From NCBI GenBank assembly GCA_036924285.1, contig JAYKYS010000002.1:5208001-5272000 (forward strand): DNA of 64,000 nt. Direction: 5' to 3'. A program made the position numbers and the translations under genes. Origin of the DNA: Asterella californica. Lineage: Eukaryota > Streptophyta > Marchantiopsida > Marchantiales > Aytoniaceae. Below, in pieces: positions 1 to 11,023 of this stretch. Under the pieces are notes generated by a model. The model saw nothing but the letters and a program-made list of their open reading frames with translations, had not been told where the DNA came from and did no database searches. How positions within the stretch are numbered: the first letter of the stretch is position 1; every line of letters starts with the position of its first letter.

Positions 1-1094
1 GAGATGTAGTTCAATTTGTGGAGACATGCCAAACTTGTCAAGAATATTCAGGAATTCGGCATCGAGATGGATTACATCCTACTTATCCACTTGCAATGCA
101 TTATAAGTGGGTAGTAGATCTTGTTATTATGCCAGTTGGTATATGGCAGATGCGATACTTAGTTTTGGCACGTGAGGATTTGTCCAACCAAGTGGAAGGG
201 CGAGCCTTACGGACAAAATCCACAGAGGGAGTCTGCAAATTCTTGTTGGAAGATGTGATTTGTAGATATGGTTGTGTTGGGAAGATCACGGCTGATCAAG
301 GGGAGCTGAACAATGATGAGGCTAAAGCGTTCTTCAAGAGGTGTGGTGTGAAGTTAGCTCTCACCACAGCCTACAATCCGGAAGGTAATGCGAAGAGTGA
401 ACGTGGTCATCCTCCTATTGTGAAAGCTATTGTGAAAGCTTGCAAGGGGAGGGCAAGAGAATGGCCAAGATTTCTTCCGTTTGCATTATGGGCTGATCGT
501 TCGACTCATAGTTCAGTTACGGGATATATGCCGACGGAGTTGATGCAGGGGCAGAAACCTATCATGCCCATTGAGGAGCACATACCTACTTGGAGTGTTC
601 TACCTTGGGAGGATGGTATGTCTACAGAAGATCTTCTTGCTGTCCGAATCCGTCAACTAGAGAGAAGACCTGAAGATGTAGAGATTGCATTGGAGAAGCT
701 GAAAGAGGCGCGCTTGAGAAACAAAGACAGATTCGATAAGCGACATCGATTAAGGCCGAAGGAGATTAAAGAAGGAGATTGGGTGTTGGTCTACGATAGT
801 AGCTTGGACAACCAACACAGTGCGCTTAGAAAATTCTCTAAGCGATGGTTTGGCTCGTATATGGTTCTTGTCGTGCTTGACAATGCCACATATTCACTAA
901 GAGAGCTTGATGGGGCAGAGCTCAAAGTTCCCATTGCAGGCAAGCGTGTGAAACTCTTCAAGAAGCGAGATGAAGAGATAAGCATGGAGGAAGTCGGAGC
1001 AGAGTTTGATATCTTGGATGATGACGGAGAAGATTTGGATGATGAAGATATTGTCAACGACAACATCAGTGAAGAAGATGAAGATATAGTGTGA
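1..1094 (+). CDS. Truncated LTR-retrotransposon pol (integrase end, gypsy-like), open at left edge
   Basis: The frame runs in from the window edge with no start (first full codon at position 3), so only the C-terminal part of a Pol polyprotein is present. The first residues form the end of an integrase HHCC zinc finger (FVETCQTCQ, Cys pair). The catalytic core follows: Asp in KWVVDLV, Asp in ITADQGE and Glu in NAKSERGH, with about 35 residues between the last two, a DD35E triad. After the core come a basic linker and the LKxGDWVLVYD-type C-terminal domain of gypsy Pol, then a strongly acidic tail of about 35 residues ending at the TGA at 1092-1094. No chromodomain is visible. No frameshift or stop occurs in the visible part, so the copy may be fairly young; its 5' half lies outside the window. 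Assignment to gypsy rather than another integrase-bearing element rests on domain style. Confidence 0.8.
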   Translation, partial: DVVQFVETCQTCQEYSGIRHRDGLHPTYPLAMHYKWVVDLVIMPVGIWQMRYLVLAREDLSNQVEGRALRTKSTEGVCKFLLEDVICRYGCVGKITADQGELNNDEAKAFFKRCGVKLALTTAYNPEGNAKSERGHPPIVKAIVKACKGRAREWPRFLPFALWADRSTHSSVTGYMPTELMQGQKPIMPIEEHIPTWSVLPWEDGMSTEDLLAVRIRQLERRPEDVEIALEKLKEARLRNKDRFDKRHRLRPKEIKEGDWVLVYDSSLDNQHSALRKFSKRWFGSYMVLVVLDNATYSLRELDGAELKVPIAGKRVKLFKKRDEEISMEEVGAEFDILDDDGEDLDDEDIVNDNISEEDEDIV

Positions 1095-3358
1095 TGCCGA
1101 CCACAACTTGTGAGTGTTGGCGTATACCAGAGGATGCGCAGGTTTAGAAGGGGTGGATGTCGTGTTGTGGTTCGGCTCCTGTGTGAAATTCCTATGTAAC
1201 CTATGTTGTGTTTCTTTTCCGTGTTTCGTGAACCGTATCGCGTAACTCGCCGAACGGTGTGATGAGTGCCACATTTGTGATTATCTGTTTAAGTGATCGC
1301 ACGGTAGAGGAACGTGCCAAGTCATCGATCTGTGCGCGTTCACTTTAGTGGTCCTTGTCGCCGCATTTGTGTATAAAATGGTGGGTCGAAGGTTCATATG
1401 GCATTCTCTCTCAGCGGGTGATTCGTAAGGGTTCTCGGTGGTCTGCATGGAGGAGTGAAGAACTGCAGGAGTGGTGGTTATGGACGGAGGTGTGTTACCG
1501 GCTCCGGATCTTCCTTTCCCGAATCCGTTTCACATCAAGCTTCATTGCATCCACCGCGATCACTTTCGACAGTGGTTAGTTGCGTACTTTGGTGATGAGT
1601 TCATGGGGAGGGTGATGGAGTTACAGCTTCCGGTGATCCTTCCAATCGTAACATACTTGGGATATGACGGTGTACATTTTGTTGTGAGGAACGATGGATC
1701 TCAACTATCCATCGAACGTTCCTTTCAATCTTTGGGTCGATGTCCGGTGCCATTGCAGACCGAAGATCAATCATGGGGCTTGGATCGTGAGAAACTTCGG
1801 GCAAGAATATTACAATCGAGTGATAGCTTCACCGTTTCCTTTTGTCATATCTTTTATTGTAGAACGTTTCCAAGTTGTAATATTGACGTTGTATTAGTCT
1901 GCGGCTCATTGGTTTCGTTCTTGTTGAGCGCTTCTGTGTAGTTACGGACCGCGAAGAATCCATCGACATATCTGAAGGATTTTTCTAAGGTCTTAGAGTG
2001 TTGTTGATGTCTTGTGTCTCCTTGGAGAGTAAAAATTCGTTCTAAAGGAAAAGTTAAGAGGAGAAAAGACAAAGAGTAAAGTTCTTTTTGCTCTTATTGG
2101 TCCACTTTTGGACCAATGGTGTTCTAGCTGATCCTCGCGACGTTTCTGTGGTTTCTGGAGGCTTCAGAGGTCCATTCGCGAAACGAAGGGTATGGTTGGA
2201 GAGCTCTCGACCGGGGCTACAATCTGGGCTGAAGAATCGATCGATTTGATGAAAGTATGAGCGCGTTATGATCGATTGAGTGGAGGGGGGTGAAATTTGT
2301 ACCTACTGCTACGTTTCTGGTTGTTCCGAGAGACTCACGAGGAGTTTTGAGGAGCTGTCTGTTGGGTTGGAGAGCTGACGACGTGCTGGTCGTTTTGATA
2401 TCAATTTCATCAGTTTCTTGATCGAATTGGATTCTGAACCGACCGATTGAAGTTGAGAAGTGCAGACGGGATAAGGCGGGGACAGCGAACTGTGATAGCC
2501 ATGGATAGGTTGCTATTGCTTAAATTCTGTCTCGAATTTCTGAGTGAAACTTTCCAGGATTGAAGCATGCCTTATCAGTAAGATACTTGGGAAGTTTCAC
2601 CTTAAATGGTCGAGTAGTTTGTTCAGAATCTTGGATCAAATGTACCTGGATCTGTAAAGCTCTGAAGTTAGCACAGATTACGGTTTGATCCATATCTGAG
2701 AATTGGTTTGAGATTTCGACCTGAAAATTGTTCAGGGTAGGAGTGAAGGGTCCAATCAAGCTTCCTGTGAAGTTTGATCATCATTGGTCGAGTGGTTTGG
2801 AAGGACTGAGATCTCAAAGTTCGAAAATACTTCTGTTATTAGCAGTTTCGGGTTTTTCGGTATCATCTATTGTCAATTTGATCATTTTCGAGCAATTTGG
2901 AGAGGAGTTTGTTGCTGAAACTGCCATACCTGCATACAACTCGACATTGGAAGGTGTGGGCTGATTTCAGCTCTTGGTGATGAAGGAGAACGGAGCCACC
3001 ATGAGTCTTAAGCCGCTGTTTGGGTTCTCGGAGCTGCCAGGTACTACCGCCGTTGGCGCTATATTGAGATCTGAATAGTGTTTTGGATTATGCATGTTTT
3101 ACCTTGCTGGAATACTTGGTAGACCAGGGTGTATAGCAAGTTGTATCAATACTCTATCAAGTTGATTGAGTGATCTTAGTATCTTCTGATTGTACTATGA
3201 AGTTGTGATAGTTGGATCGATGGCCAGTTAGCGTCGCTGGGGAGCTATTCAGAAGTCAGGCTTCCAGTGATATAGATGAATAACTTCAGTTAGATAATAC
3301 AGATCTGAGTATTTTTAGTTAGAATACAAAAGATCTGTTTGTAACACAAGTTTATGCA
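1095..3358 (+). repeat. Putative 3' LTR and flank of the truncated element
   Basis: About 60 bp after the pol stop is a purine run (AGAAGGGG, 1146-1153) followed directly by TGGATGTCG at 1154. This has the form of a polypurine tract next to an LTR start. A TATAAAA box lies at 1372-1378, as expected inside an LTR promoter. A short palindrome (TTGGTCC / GGACCAA) lies at 2098-2117. The LTR end cannot be fixed because the 5' copy is outside the window. The small ORFs here (for example around 1471-1941) look accidental. The copia element at 3364 inserted near the end of this stretch. Nothing else recognisable is seen. Confidence 0.45.
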
Positions 3359-3363
3359 ACCTA

Positions 3364-3593
3364 TGTTGATATAGTCCCAAGCTCTAGTAGATCGACGGCT
3401 ACCATTAGCCGGAGTGGTTAGAGTTGTTAGAGTTAGTTAGAGGGCTAACCCACCATTAGGGTTTCCCTTTTACTCACCTCCACTATATATACAGAGAGAG
3501 GCAAAGCCTCTCTCATCTCATTCCTATTTTTACTTCCTTGTCTACTCGCTCTCTCTCTTCTTGGAGTGTCCTCGAAGTATCGATCTTTCTACA
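3364..3593 (+). repeat. Copia 5' LTR
   Basis: This is a 230-bp direct repeat of 8438-8667. It contains a TATA box (CTATATATACA, 3483-3493) followed at once by a perfect stem (GAGAGAGGC, AAA loop, GCCTCTCTC, 3494-3514) that should lie at the start of the transcript. It ends in a pyrimidine-rich stretch and TACA. Confidence 0.95.
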
Positions 3594-3608
3594 TGGTATC
3601 AGAGCTGG
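3594..3608 (+). other. Primer-binding site (initiator-Met tRNA)
   Basis: TGGTATCAGAGC follows the 5' LTR with no spacer. It is the standard plant LTR-element primer-binding site for the 3' end of initiator methionine tRNA. Confidence 0.93.
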
Positions 3609-4208
3609 TGAGAGCGTGTGTCCCTTGCTGATGAGCAAGATGGAGATTGGAGTACAGGAGAGAGCAGCCGGAGTTGTGCTTGATGTCGAGCACTATCCTG
3701 GTGATGCGTTCGGGTGAGGCGAAACCGTTTCTTTCGCCACCAGAAACTTTGAACGCGATTTCGGAGGCCTAGACGATTTTTTCTCGCTGTTTTCTGTCGA
3801 CCAGCCCTTCTAGGGCTGTCTTGCTCAGAAGGTGCGAATTGTGTACTTGGCCAAGTTTCAGTCGATTTGGAGATTTCCAGCGGCAGATTTTCAAACGGAT
3901 CTTTTTCGTCCAAAACTAATCCTGTTTTGAAAATTTCTGAAAATTTCAAGGGGTCGCACGCCCATTTTCGACCTCATTTGGTCCAGTTTCGACCTTTCTT
4001 GGTGTGTTCTTTCGACGTTTCCGTCGTGTTTTGTACACCTACAGTTCGCGCACAGATTCTTTTCTCGTTGTCGCTGCAGGAGGAGTTCGTGGAGTCGCCT
4101 CGTCGTGACTTGTGACAACTCTTGATCGCGCGGTGGGGAGAGACGAGTTTTGTGCAGTTTCTGGGAGGTTTTCCGCGTACAGAACAGTGCAATTTCAACA
4201 TTGCAGCT

Positions 4209-7200
4209 ATGGCGGAGTCTGTGTCTTTGATCACTGGAGAGAAACTCGACAAGAACAACTACCAAGTGTGGAAGTTCCGGATGAAGACTTTCCTGCAGGG
4301 ACAAGATCTATGGGATCTTATCACTGAGGAGGAGAAAGCGCCTGAAGTGCCAATTTCTGATCCGAAATTCAAGGAGTGGAAGAAGCGCTCATATCAGGCT
4401 ATTCACTACATCGCGCTGACAGTTTCAGCATCGATGATCGGTCACATCCAGGATTGTGATACGCCCAAGAAAGCTTGGGATGCACTCGCGCATCTGTTTC
4501 AATCCGGAACAGAGGCGCGGAAGCTGCAATTGCTGCAACAGTTCAATACCGTGAAGAAGGGGTCGATGTGCATAAACGACTATGTGAACGGGGTCAAGCA
4601 GCTTGCGGATCAGCTATCTTCTGTCAAAGTCGAGATTGATCTCACTGTCTTGATCGGAGCCACATTGCAGGGACTGCCTGCAGAGTACAAACAGTTCATA
4701 ACATCAATTTCGACCAGAGAACCTCTTCCGCGGTTTGATGAGCTTGTTCCTATGATGTTAGGAGAGGAGGTGCGCCTACTGGGGAGTTCTACTTCTACGG
4801 GTCAGCAAGAATCTGTCTATTTTGCAGGTTCTGGAGGATCTCGAGGTAGGGGTCGTGGCAAAGGTGTTGGACGTGGACGGGGTCGCGGACAGCAACAGCA
4901 ATCGCAGCAGAACCAGCAAAACCAGCAACAGTCTGGTGGTTCCAACATCAATCAGAGAAGAGCGCCTGGTTCTTGCAACTACTGCAAGAAACAAGGCCAC
5001 AATGCGAATCAGTGCTACAAGAAGCAGAACGATCAGAGACAACACGACAACAACCCCCAACAAGGTAACAGCAACCAGCAAGGCTATGCAGTCACTGAGC
5101 ATGTCTATTCGGAGCAGTTGCTGATTACTACGCATCAGAGTTATGCGGCTTTCGAGCCGCAGACTGACTGGGTGATCGACTCCGGCGCCACCAGTCACAT
5201 GACTCCCCATCGGGAGTGGTTTACTTCACTCGAGCCTGTGGAGACTCCACAGTTTATGGTCACAGGAGATGACACCAAGCACAAGATCCAGCACAAGGGT
5301 AACATTCCACTTGACATTCCTGCCTCAACGTTTACTGGTATACGGAATGTCTTACATGTACCTACATTGACTAGAAACCTGCTATCTGTAGGACAGTTGA
5401 TAGAGCAGGGTCTGCAAGTGCGCTTCAATAAAGATGGATGCTTTATTGAAGATTCGAATGGCACTGTCATAGCTCGAGGTATCAAGAGTGGTAGGCTGTT
5501 TAAACTAGATGCATCTGCGCCTAAGTTACAGGCTGCCATGTATGGACAGAGTGGTCCAGTAGTGTCTGACATTGACATCTGGCACAAGCGAATTGGGCAC
5601 ATGAACTTTCAGAGGCTGAAAAGCCTTCCGAGTTCTGACCTGGTTACAGGTCTGTCCAAATTCGAATCCAGTGAGCCCACTGGAGTCTGTGCAGCATGTC
5701 AATTCGGCAAGCAAGCTAGACAGCCCTTTAAGGGATCAGGTAGTAGAGCGAACAAGCTTCTGGAGCTTGTTCACACTGATGTATGGACTGCTTCTCAGCC
5801 AAGTATGACCGGTTTCCAGTACTTCGTGTCGTTCATTGATGATCATTCGCGTTATACTTGGATCTATTTGTTGAGAAACAAGTCCTCTGCCGAAGTACTG
5901 TCAGCATTTCAGACTTTCCGCAAGTTGGTGGAGAAACAGTCTGGAGCATCTATCCTCTGTCTAAGATCTGATGGAGGAGGCGAGTTTCTTTCTGGAGAGT
6001 TCGATGCATATCTGCGTGAGCATGGCATTCGACGCCAGAAGACCTGCAGTTACAGTCCGCAGCAGAACGGGGTTGCGGAGCGCAAGAATCGACACATAGC
6101 AGAAGCTGCTCGTGCGATGTTGAACGAGAAGACCATGCCTAGACCTTACTGGGCAGAAGCTGTTTCATGTGCGGTGTATCTGATGAACCGGACGCCTACA
6201 GCGGCAGTCCACAGCAAGACACCGATGGAGGTCTTCACATGCAGTAAGCCTGATTACTCTTTCTTTAAAGTTTTCGGATGTATCTGTTATGTGCACATAC
6301 CTGATGAAAGACGTAAGAAACTAGATCCGAAAGCAGATAGATGTATCTTCCTTGGTTATGCTTCTGATACGAAAGGATATAGGTGCTACAATCCTTCGTC
6401 CAAGCAGTTCTACATCAGTAGAGATGTCGTTTTTGATGAGCTACAGTCTTGGTTTGCACCTGCACCTGTGATAGCCATCCCTGTACCTACTGTAGAACCA
6501 AGGAGTCAGTCCACTGTAGTACCTCAGAGTAGTACGTTGAGTGGAGGATCTGGAGAAGTCACTGATTCCAGATCAGAATCGGTTGCACATAGAGCTGATG
6601 TTAACGCTGGAGTCCACGTAACACAGCCTAGTGGAACTAGTGTAGTTTCTACACAGGATGAGCGCGTGCTATTGCAGCGTATGTTTGACTCATCCAGATA
6701 TGTGGATCTTCCACATCCACTGGATACTTTGTCCCAGACCTTGGCGTCTACGTCAGATCAGTTGCAAGGGGAGGTGACTAGTGCACCAATTACCTCTCGC
6801 AGATCTGAGCGGCCAAAACATCCAGTGAGTAGGTATATGCATGAAGGTTTTCTTGCTGCGCACCATGCATATATGGCCAATGTTCTTCAGGAACAGGAAC
6901 CGAGTTTGCTTGAGGAGGCGATGCACAAGGCCCAATGGGTAAGTGCTATGGAAGCTGAACTTGCTGCGCTTCATCACCAACAGACTTGGGAGTTGGTAGA
7001 CTTACCTCAGGGTAAGAAAGCGATTGGTTGCAGGTGGGTTTTCAAGGTCAAGCGCAACTCGGATGGTACCGTGTGTCGGTACAAGGCCAGATTGGTAGCT
7101 AAGGGCTACGCACAGCAACATGGAGTGGATTTTGAGGAGACCTTTGCTCCTGTTACGAAGATGGTGACTATTCGGACAGCAGTTGCAGTTGCAACTCAGA

Positions 7201-8495
7201 AAGGTTGGAAGATGCACCAGATGGACTTCAAGAACGCTTTCCTCAACGGCGATCTTGAGGAGGAGGTCTACATGCAGCAACCTCCTGGTTATGAGGATCC
7301 TATGTTCCCTTCCCGTGTATGTAAGTTACGGAAGGCTCTCTATGGTCTGAAACAAGCACCAAGAGCATGGTATGCAAAGATCAATTCTTATTTGCAGTCT
7401 CTTGGGTTCCAGCTTTGTAGTTCAGACTCTACCTTGTATTCATTGAGAATACGAGACCGGATTGTTGTGATCACCATCTATGTTGATGACTTGATCATTA
7501 CCGGTAACTTTGAGGAGCTTATTTCCCAGATCAAGGATCACTTGAAATCCGAGTTCGAGATGATGGACTTAGGAGAACTCAAGTACTTCCTTGCTGTGGA
7601 GTTCATTAGAGATGGGAAGGATGTTTGGCTTGTACAGCGACAGTATGCTCTCAGTATGCTTGAGAGATTTGGTATGCTTGATTGCAAACCCATTGCTACA
7701 CCATTAGAGCAAGGGGTAAAGCTAGGAGCAGAGGATGGTGAGTTGTTGGATGATCCACGCATGTACAGACAGATGGTTGGAAGTCTTATCTACCTGACCA
7801 TCACCAGACCAGACTTGAGTTATGCTGTCGGTCTGATTAGTCAGTTCATGCAGTCACCACGGAGACCACACTTTGAGGCTGTCAAGCGGATCCTCCGCTA
7901 CGTGAAGTTCTCGATGCAGTACGGACTTCACTATCGATACGGTGGACCATTGTTGTTACATGGCTACACAGATGCTGATTGGGCAGGAAGTGCCGACAGG
8001 AGATCCACGTCAGGTTACGCTTTTGGACTTGGAAGCGCTGCTATAAGCTGGGCTTCTAAGAAGCAACCCACTGTTGCTTTGTCGTCCACGGAAGCAGAGT
8101 ATCGAGGAGCAACGAACGCAACATGCGAATCGATTTGGCTTCGGTGTCTGCTATCTGATATTGGTGTGGAGTGTACAGATCCTGTTGTTGTATATACAGA
8201 CAACATTAGCAGCATGAAGTTAGCTAGTAATCCTGTTTTCCATGCTAGGACGAAGCACATTGAGGTGCACTATCACTTTATTAGAGAGAAGGTCCTTGCA
8301 AGAGAGATTGAGCTCAGTTATGTGAGCACAGGAGATCAGGTTGCCGATATCTTCACTAAGGCGTTGCCTAGAGATAAGTTTGATGCTTTCAGACATTGTC
8401 TAGGAGTACAAGATGTAGAGATGAGCTTGAAGGGGAGTGTTGATATAGTCCCAAGCTCTAGTAGATCGACGGCTACCATTAGCCGGAGTGGTTAG
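4209..8495 (+). CDS. Copia Gag-Pol polyprotein, 1428 aa, intact
   Basis: The start is the first ATG of the frame (4209); the frame is open a little upstream without an ATG, so the leader is about 615 nt. Domains in order: copia-type Gag (residues about 1-230), an Arg/Gly and Gln-rich linker, a CX2CX4HX4C zinc knuckle from residue 256, aspartic protease (DSGA, Asp324), GAG-pre-integrase (HKRIGH), integrase with Asp524, Asp588 and Glu624 (35 residues between the last two), reverse transcriptase with YVDD at about 1091-1094, and RNase H starting with TDADW (Asp1255) and carrying SSTEAEY. There is no stop or frameshift. Gag and Pol are one frame, so Gag excess must come from some other control such as splicing or processing. 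The stop lies 58 nt inside the 3' LTR, so the last 19 residues are LTR-encoded. Confidence 0.95.
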   Translation: MAESVSLITGEKLDKNNYQVWKFRMKTFLQGQDLWDLITEEEKAPEVPISDPKFKEWKKRSYQAIHYIALTVSASMIGHIQDCDTPKKAWDALAHLFQSGTEARKLQLLQQFNTVKKGSMCINDYVNGVKQLADQLSSVKVEIDLTVLIGATLQGLPAEYKQFITSISTREPLPRFDELVPMMLGEEVRLLGSSTSTGQQESVYFAGSGGSRGRGRGKGVGRGRGRGQQQQSQQNQQNQQQSGGSNINQRRAPGSCNYCKKQGHNANQCYKKQNDQRQHDNNPQQGNSNQQGYAVTEHVYSEQLLITTHQSYAAFEPQTDWVIDSGATSHMTPHREWFTSLEPVETPQFMVTGDDTKHKIQHKGNIPLDIPASTFTGIRNVLHVPTLTRNLLSVGQLIEQGLQVRFNKDGCFIEDSNGTVIARGIKSGRLFKLDASAPKLQAAMYGQSGPVVSDIDIWHKRIGHMNFQRLKSLPSSDLVTGLSKFESSEPTGVCAACQFGKQARQPFKGSGSRANKLLELVHTDVWTASQPSMTGFQYFVSFIDDHSRYTWIYLLRNKSSAEVLSAFQTFRKLVEKQSGASILCLRSDGGGEFLSGEFDAYLREHGIRRQKTCSYSPQQNGVAERKNRHIAEAARAMLNEKTMPRPYWAEAVSCAVYLMNRTPTAAVHSKTPMEVFTCSKPDYSFFKVFGCICYVHIPDERRKKLDPKADRCIFLGYASDTKGYRCYNPSSKQFYISRDVVFDELQSWFAPAPVIAIPVPTVEPRSQSTVVPQSSTLSGGSGEVTDSRSESVAHRADVNAGVHVTQPSGTSVVSTQDERVLLQRMFDSSRYVDLPHPLDTLSQTLASTSDQLQGEVTSAPITSRRSERPKHPVSRYMHEGFLAAHHAYMANVLQEQEPSLLEEAMHKAQWVSAMEAELAALHHQQTWELVDLPQGKKAIGCRWVFKVKRNSDGTVCRYKARLVAKGYAQQHGVDFEETFAPVTKMVTIRTAVAVATQKGWKMHQMDFKNAFLNGDLEEEVYMQQPPGYEDPMFPSRVCKLRKALYGLKQAPRAWYAKINSYLQSLGFQLCSSDSTLYSLRIRDRIVVITIYVDDLIITGNFEELISQIKDHLKSEFEMMDLGELKYFLAVEFIRDGKDVWLVQRQYALSMLERFGMLDCKPIATPLEQGVKLGAEDGELLDDPRMYRQMVGSLIYLTITRPDLSYAVGLISQFMQSPRRPHFEAVKRILRYVKFSMQYGLHYRYGGPLLLHGYTDADWAGSADRRSTSGYAFGLGSAAISWASKKQPTVALSSTEAEYRGATNATCESIWLRCLLSDIGVECTDPVVVYTDNISSMKLASNPVFHARTKHIEVHYHFIREKVLAREIELSYVSTGDQVADIFTKALPRDKFDAFRHCLGVQDVEMSLKGSVDIVPSSSRSTATISRSG
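8429..8437 (+). other. Copia polypurine tract
   Basis: GAAGGGGAG directly abuts the 3' LTR start at 8438. It would prime plus-strand synthesis. It lies inside the gag-pol frame. Confidence 0.85.
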
Positions 8496-8667
8496 GGTTG
8501 TTAGAGTTAGTTAGAGGGCTAACCCACCATTAGGGTTTCCCTTGTACTCACCTCCACTATATATACAGAGAGAGGCAAAGCCTCTCTCATCTCATTCCTA
8601 TTTTTACTTCCTTGTCTACTCGCTCTCTCTCTTCTTGGAGTGTCCTCGAAGTATCGATCTTTCTACA
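8438..8667 (+). repeat. Copia 3' LTR
   Basis: This is a 230-bp copy of the 5' LTR with two substitutions. It is followed by the target duplication ACCTA (8668-8672). The gag-pol stop codon falls inside it at 8493-8495. Confidence 0.95.
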
Positions 8668-9530
8668 ACCTATACGTAACCTTGGATCGTAGCAAACTTT
8701 AAACTCGAGACGAGCGGATACAAGGTCACTCAGGCTAGAAGAGTAGATAGTGAAACATTTGAGTGGAAACATCCAGATCTAGATCCAACCTTGTCAATCC
8801 ACATACCTCTACACAGCCATGTACCCCGTGTATTCCTAGACAGAAAAACACGTTATACGATACCGGACTCTACTTATGGGTTACATCCTGCTGAGTTGGC
8901 TACTCCGAGACGAGTTAACATATATCACTTATGAATTTATTTAATTTTTCATACTATTTAATTATAAGATTTTTTTACACAAAGAAAACGAAATTCACTG
9001 TACATAGCAGTTGGGGATGCTTATTGAGAGTTTATGCCGCTTTGTCTGATCTATACATGTATTTGGGAACCCTCGACGATGGATACTAGCTCGTGATGCA
9101 GGACATGTATAAGGCTTGTCGAATGTTCAAGTATTCTCGAGCAAGACCAGCCGAAAGCATCCTCATACTCGGATGCACTACTCATATGAACTGACGCAAG
9201 AAGGGCAATGGAAGGCAATATTTTATTAATTTACAGTCTATGACAAATGCCATCATTTGCATCCAGTGACAAAAATATGATGCACTCAAGCTTTAAAATT
9301 TTATCCTGAAGGGAAGCTCTAACTTGAATAAAGTGAATAATATGCATGCTAGAGAACTTTGGCTCCCATTAGGATATCAAAAAAGATATATGTGTTAAAT
9401 GGCAATTGTGTCCTGAATTGTGTTAACTGGGCCCACAGTTGTGTTAGGAGCCAGTCTTTAATCCATAAGTGGGGGGAGTGGGGGAGTCCTTAATATAAGT
9501 GTGGCAGATTGGTCAAATCATTGAATAAAA

Positions 9531-9579
9531 ATTAATTTATTATCTAACCTTCTGGACAGGAAAGTTAAATAAAAAATGA
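9531..9579. repeat. Hairpin repeat family, degenerate copy
   Basis: ATTAATTTATTATCTAACCT is followed after a short loop by AAAGTTAAATAAAAAAT, an imperfect version of the family stem that is perfect at 10555-10602. About 200 bp upstream (9338-9350) is the motif AATATGCATGC that accompanies other copies. Confidence 0.5.
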
Positions 9580-9840
9580 AACCGCCTGTGCATATTTCCC
9601 TGATTATATAACAGTAATGTGCAAGCACGCTCCAGAATGTATCCCAGAGTATATCTTGGAGCTTTAATTTAAGCCCTTACATAACAGATTCCATTCTCCC
9701 AAGAGAATTCCATCAGCAAAAGTATTTGGAGTATAATGACTCAGGGAAAACAATGACAATCAAAGTTAACCGCAAGTGACACTAACGCGGATTTTAGTTT
9801 CCTCACGACTGATTTCACGACGTTCACGAATGTTTTCTCT

Positions 9841-9857
9841 TAACTTTGACACCCCTA
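9841..9857. repeat. Single terminus of a TA-type MITE
   Basis: TAACTTTGACACCCCTA matches the right end of the element at 41349-41706. No matching left terminus was found upstream, so this is an isolated or broken end. Confidence 0.35.
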
Positions 9858-10554
9858 ATATTTCTAGGGTCAGAGGGGTTAAATCGCGTCTGCTTTTAGA
9901 ATAAGACACGATAAATATCAAAAACACTACTATTGTGCACGTTGCTTTTCCCAAGCCGGTCTACGGTACCATGAGCGAGTGGCAACAAGCAAAAGCTGAG
10001 TGGGTTGATGAACGGACGAGACCACGGACGGCGAGTCCTTATCGACGATCCCTGATTTAGTAACTTACCACTTAAAGTAAGTGTAACCTCTAAATGAGGA
10101 AAATGAGCAACAGAGTTACTTGAAGGATCATTTTCTATTAATGCAAGGAAGTTTAGACTTTGCTTCAATAGTGGATTCCAAAACGATCCAGTGATTTGTG
10201 TTTACAAACTAAGTAAGAAAAAAGGACTAAGCATTCTGAAAAGACTTGACTATACATTCATAATCTCAATATTTTATACAGATTTCTAGACATTTCCAGT
10301 ATGAGCCCAATAAGCATCTTCAACCGCCTTTGGAAAACGTTTGCTAGTTTCTTTAATCGGAAAAAATATAGATTTTATGTACAAATTTTATACTAAACTG
10401 TTATGGAAAAGTAATTTGATCTATAACCGTTAAATAATAACCGGTCTTGGTGTTAAGCGCAGATCCAACCATAATTCATAAACCTAGCATGGATTCATGC
10501 ACTGCTGAAACTATAACTATGAGAAACAAAAACACATTAGTTTAATCCAGACAG

Positions 10555-10602
10555 TAATTTATTATCTAACCTTTCCTGAGAGTAAGGTTAGATAATAAAT
10601 TA
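10555..10602. repeat. Hairpin repeat family, perfect 19-bp stem
   Basis: TAATTTATTATCTAACCTT (10555-10573) and its exact reverse complement (10584-10602) are separated by a 10-nt loop. Related stems occur at 9531, 14642, 18231, 42381, 43001, 47151 and about 56410. Confidence 0.75.
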
Positions 10603-11023
10603 AGCTTGCTTGATTAAATAAGTAAAGTCAAATAATAATCAACCCATAATCTTAGAATTTTTATGAATTTACAGTTGAAGCGTTTCTCAAATTTGCAAAC
10701 TATTATTTTTGTTCAATATTAGCGCACAGTTTCGCATGGGCTTTTATAGCTCTAAAGCACCTGCAGTATAAAATTGCATTTTGCACAGTTTCTGTCATTT
10801 TAGTGACAGTTAAGGAAAACCCGAGCCTATCGCAGTTTTAGCTCATCATCTCCACACTATGATCACAATTTCAAGACAACATGTCTCATCGATGTACGTG
10901 CTGAGACTGCGTTCAAAACTGCCGAGATGAAATTTAAAATATTTCTACTAAAAACTTTTTCTGAAAATGCAACAAATTATACGTAGTACTTCCAATGCGT
11001 TTTAGCACTTATACTGAAGGAGC

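Larger units (their letters stand above)
3364..8667 (+). mobile_element. Complete Ty1/copia LTR retrotransposon
   Basis: The element has all hallmarks of an intact copy: two 230-bp LTRs (3364-3593 and 8438-8667) starting TGTTG and ending TACA, a primer-binding site complementary to initiator-Met tRNA right after the 5' LTR, a purine tract before the 3' LTR, and a 5-bp target duplication ACCTA at 3359-3363 and 8668-8672. The LTRs differ at two positions by eye (A/G at 3422 versus 8496; T/G about 50 bp further on), about 99% identity, so insertion is recent. The interior encodes one open gag-pol frame in copia order (integrase before RT). It appears autonomous. I do not assign a named lineage. 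Confidence 0.96.
8673..11023. other. Gene-poor stretch with decayed repeats
   Basis: No supported gene. AT-rich sequence with two copies of a hairpin repeat (9531-9579, 10555-10602) and one terminus of a TA-type MITE (9841-9857). Short ORFs here have no coding character I recognise. Confidence 0.6.
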
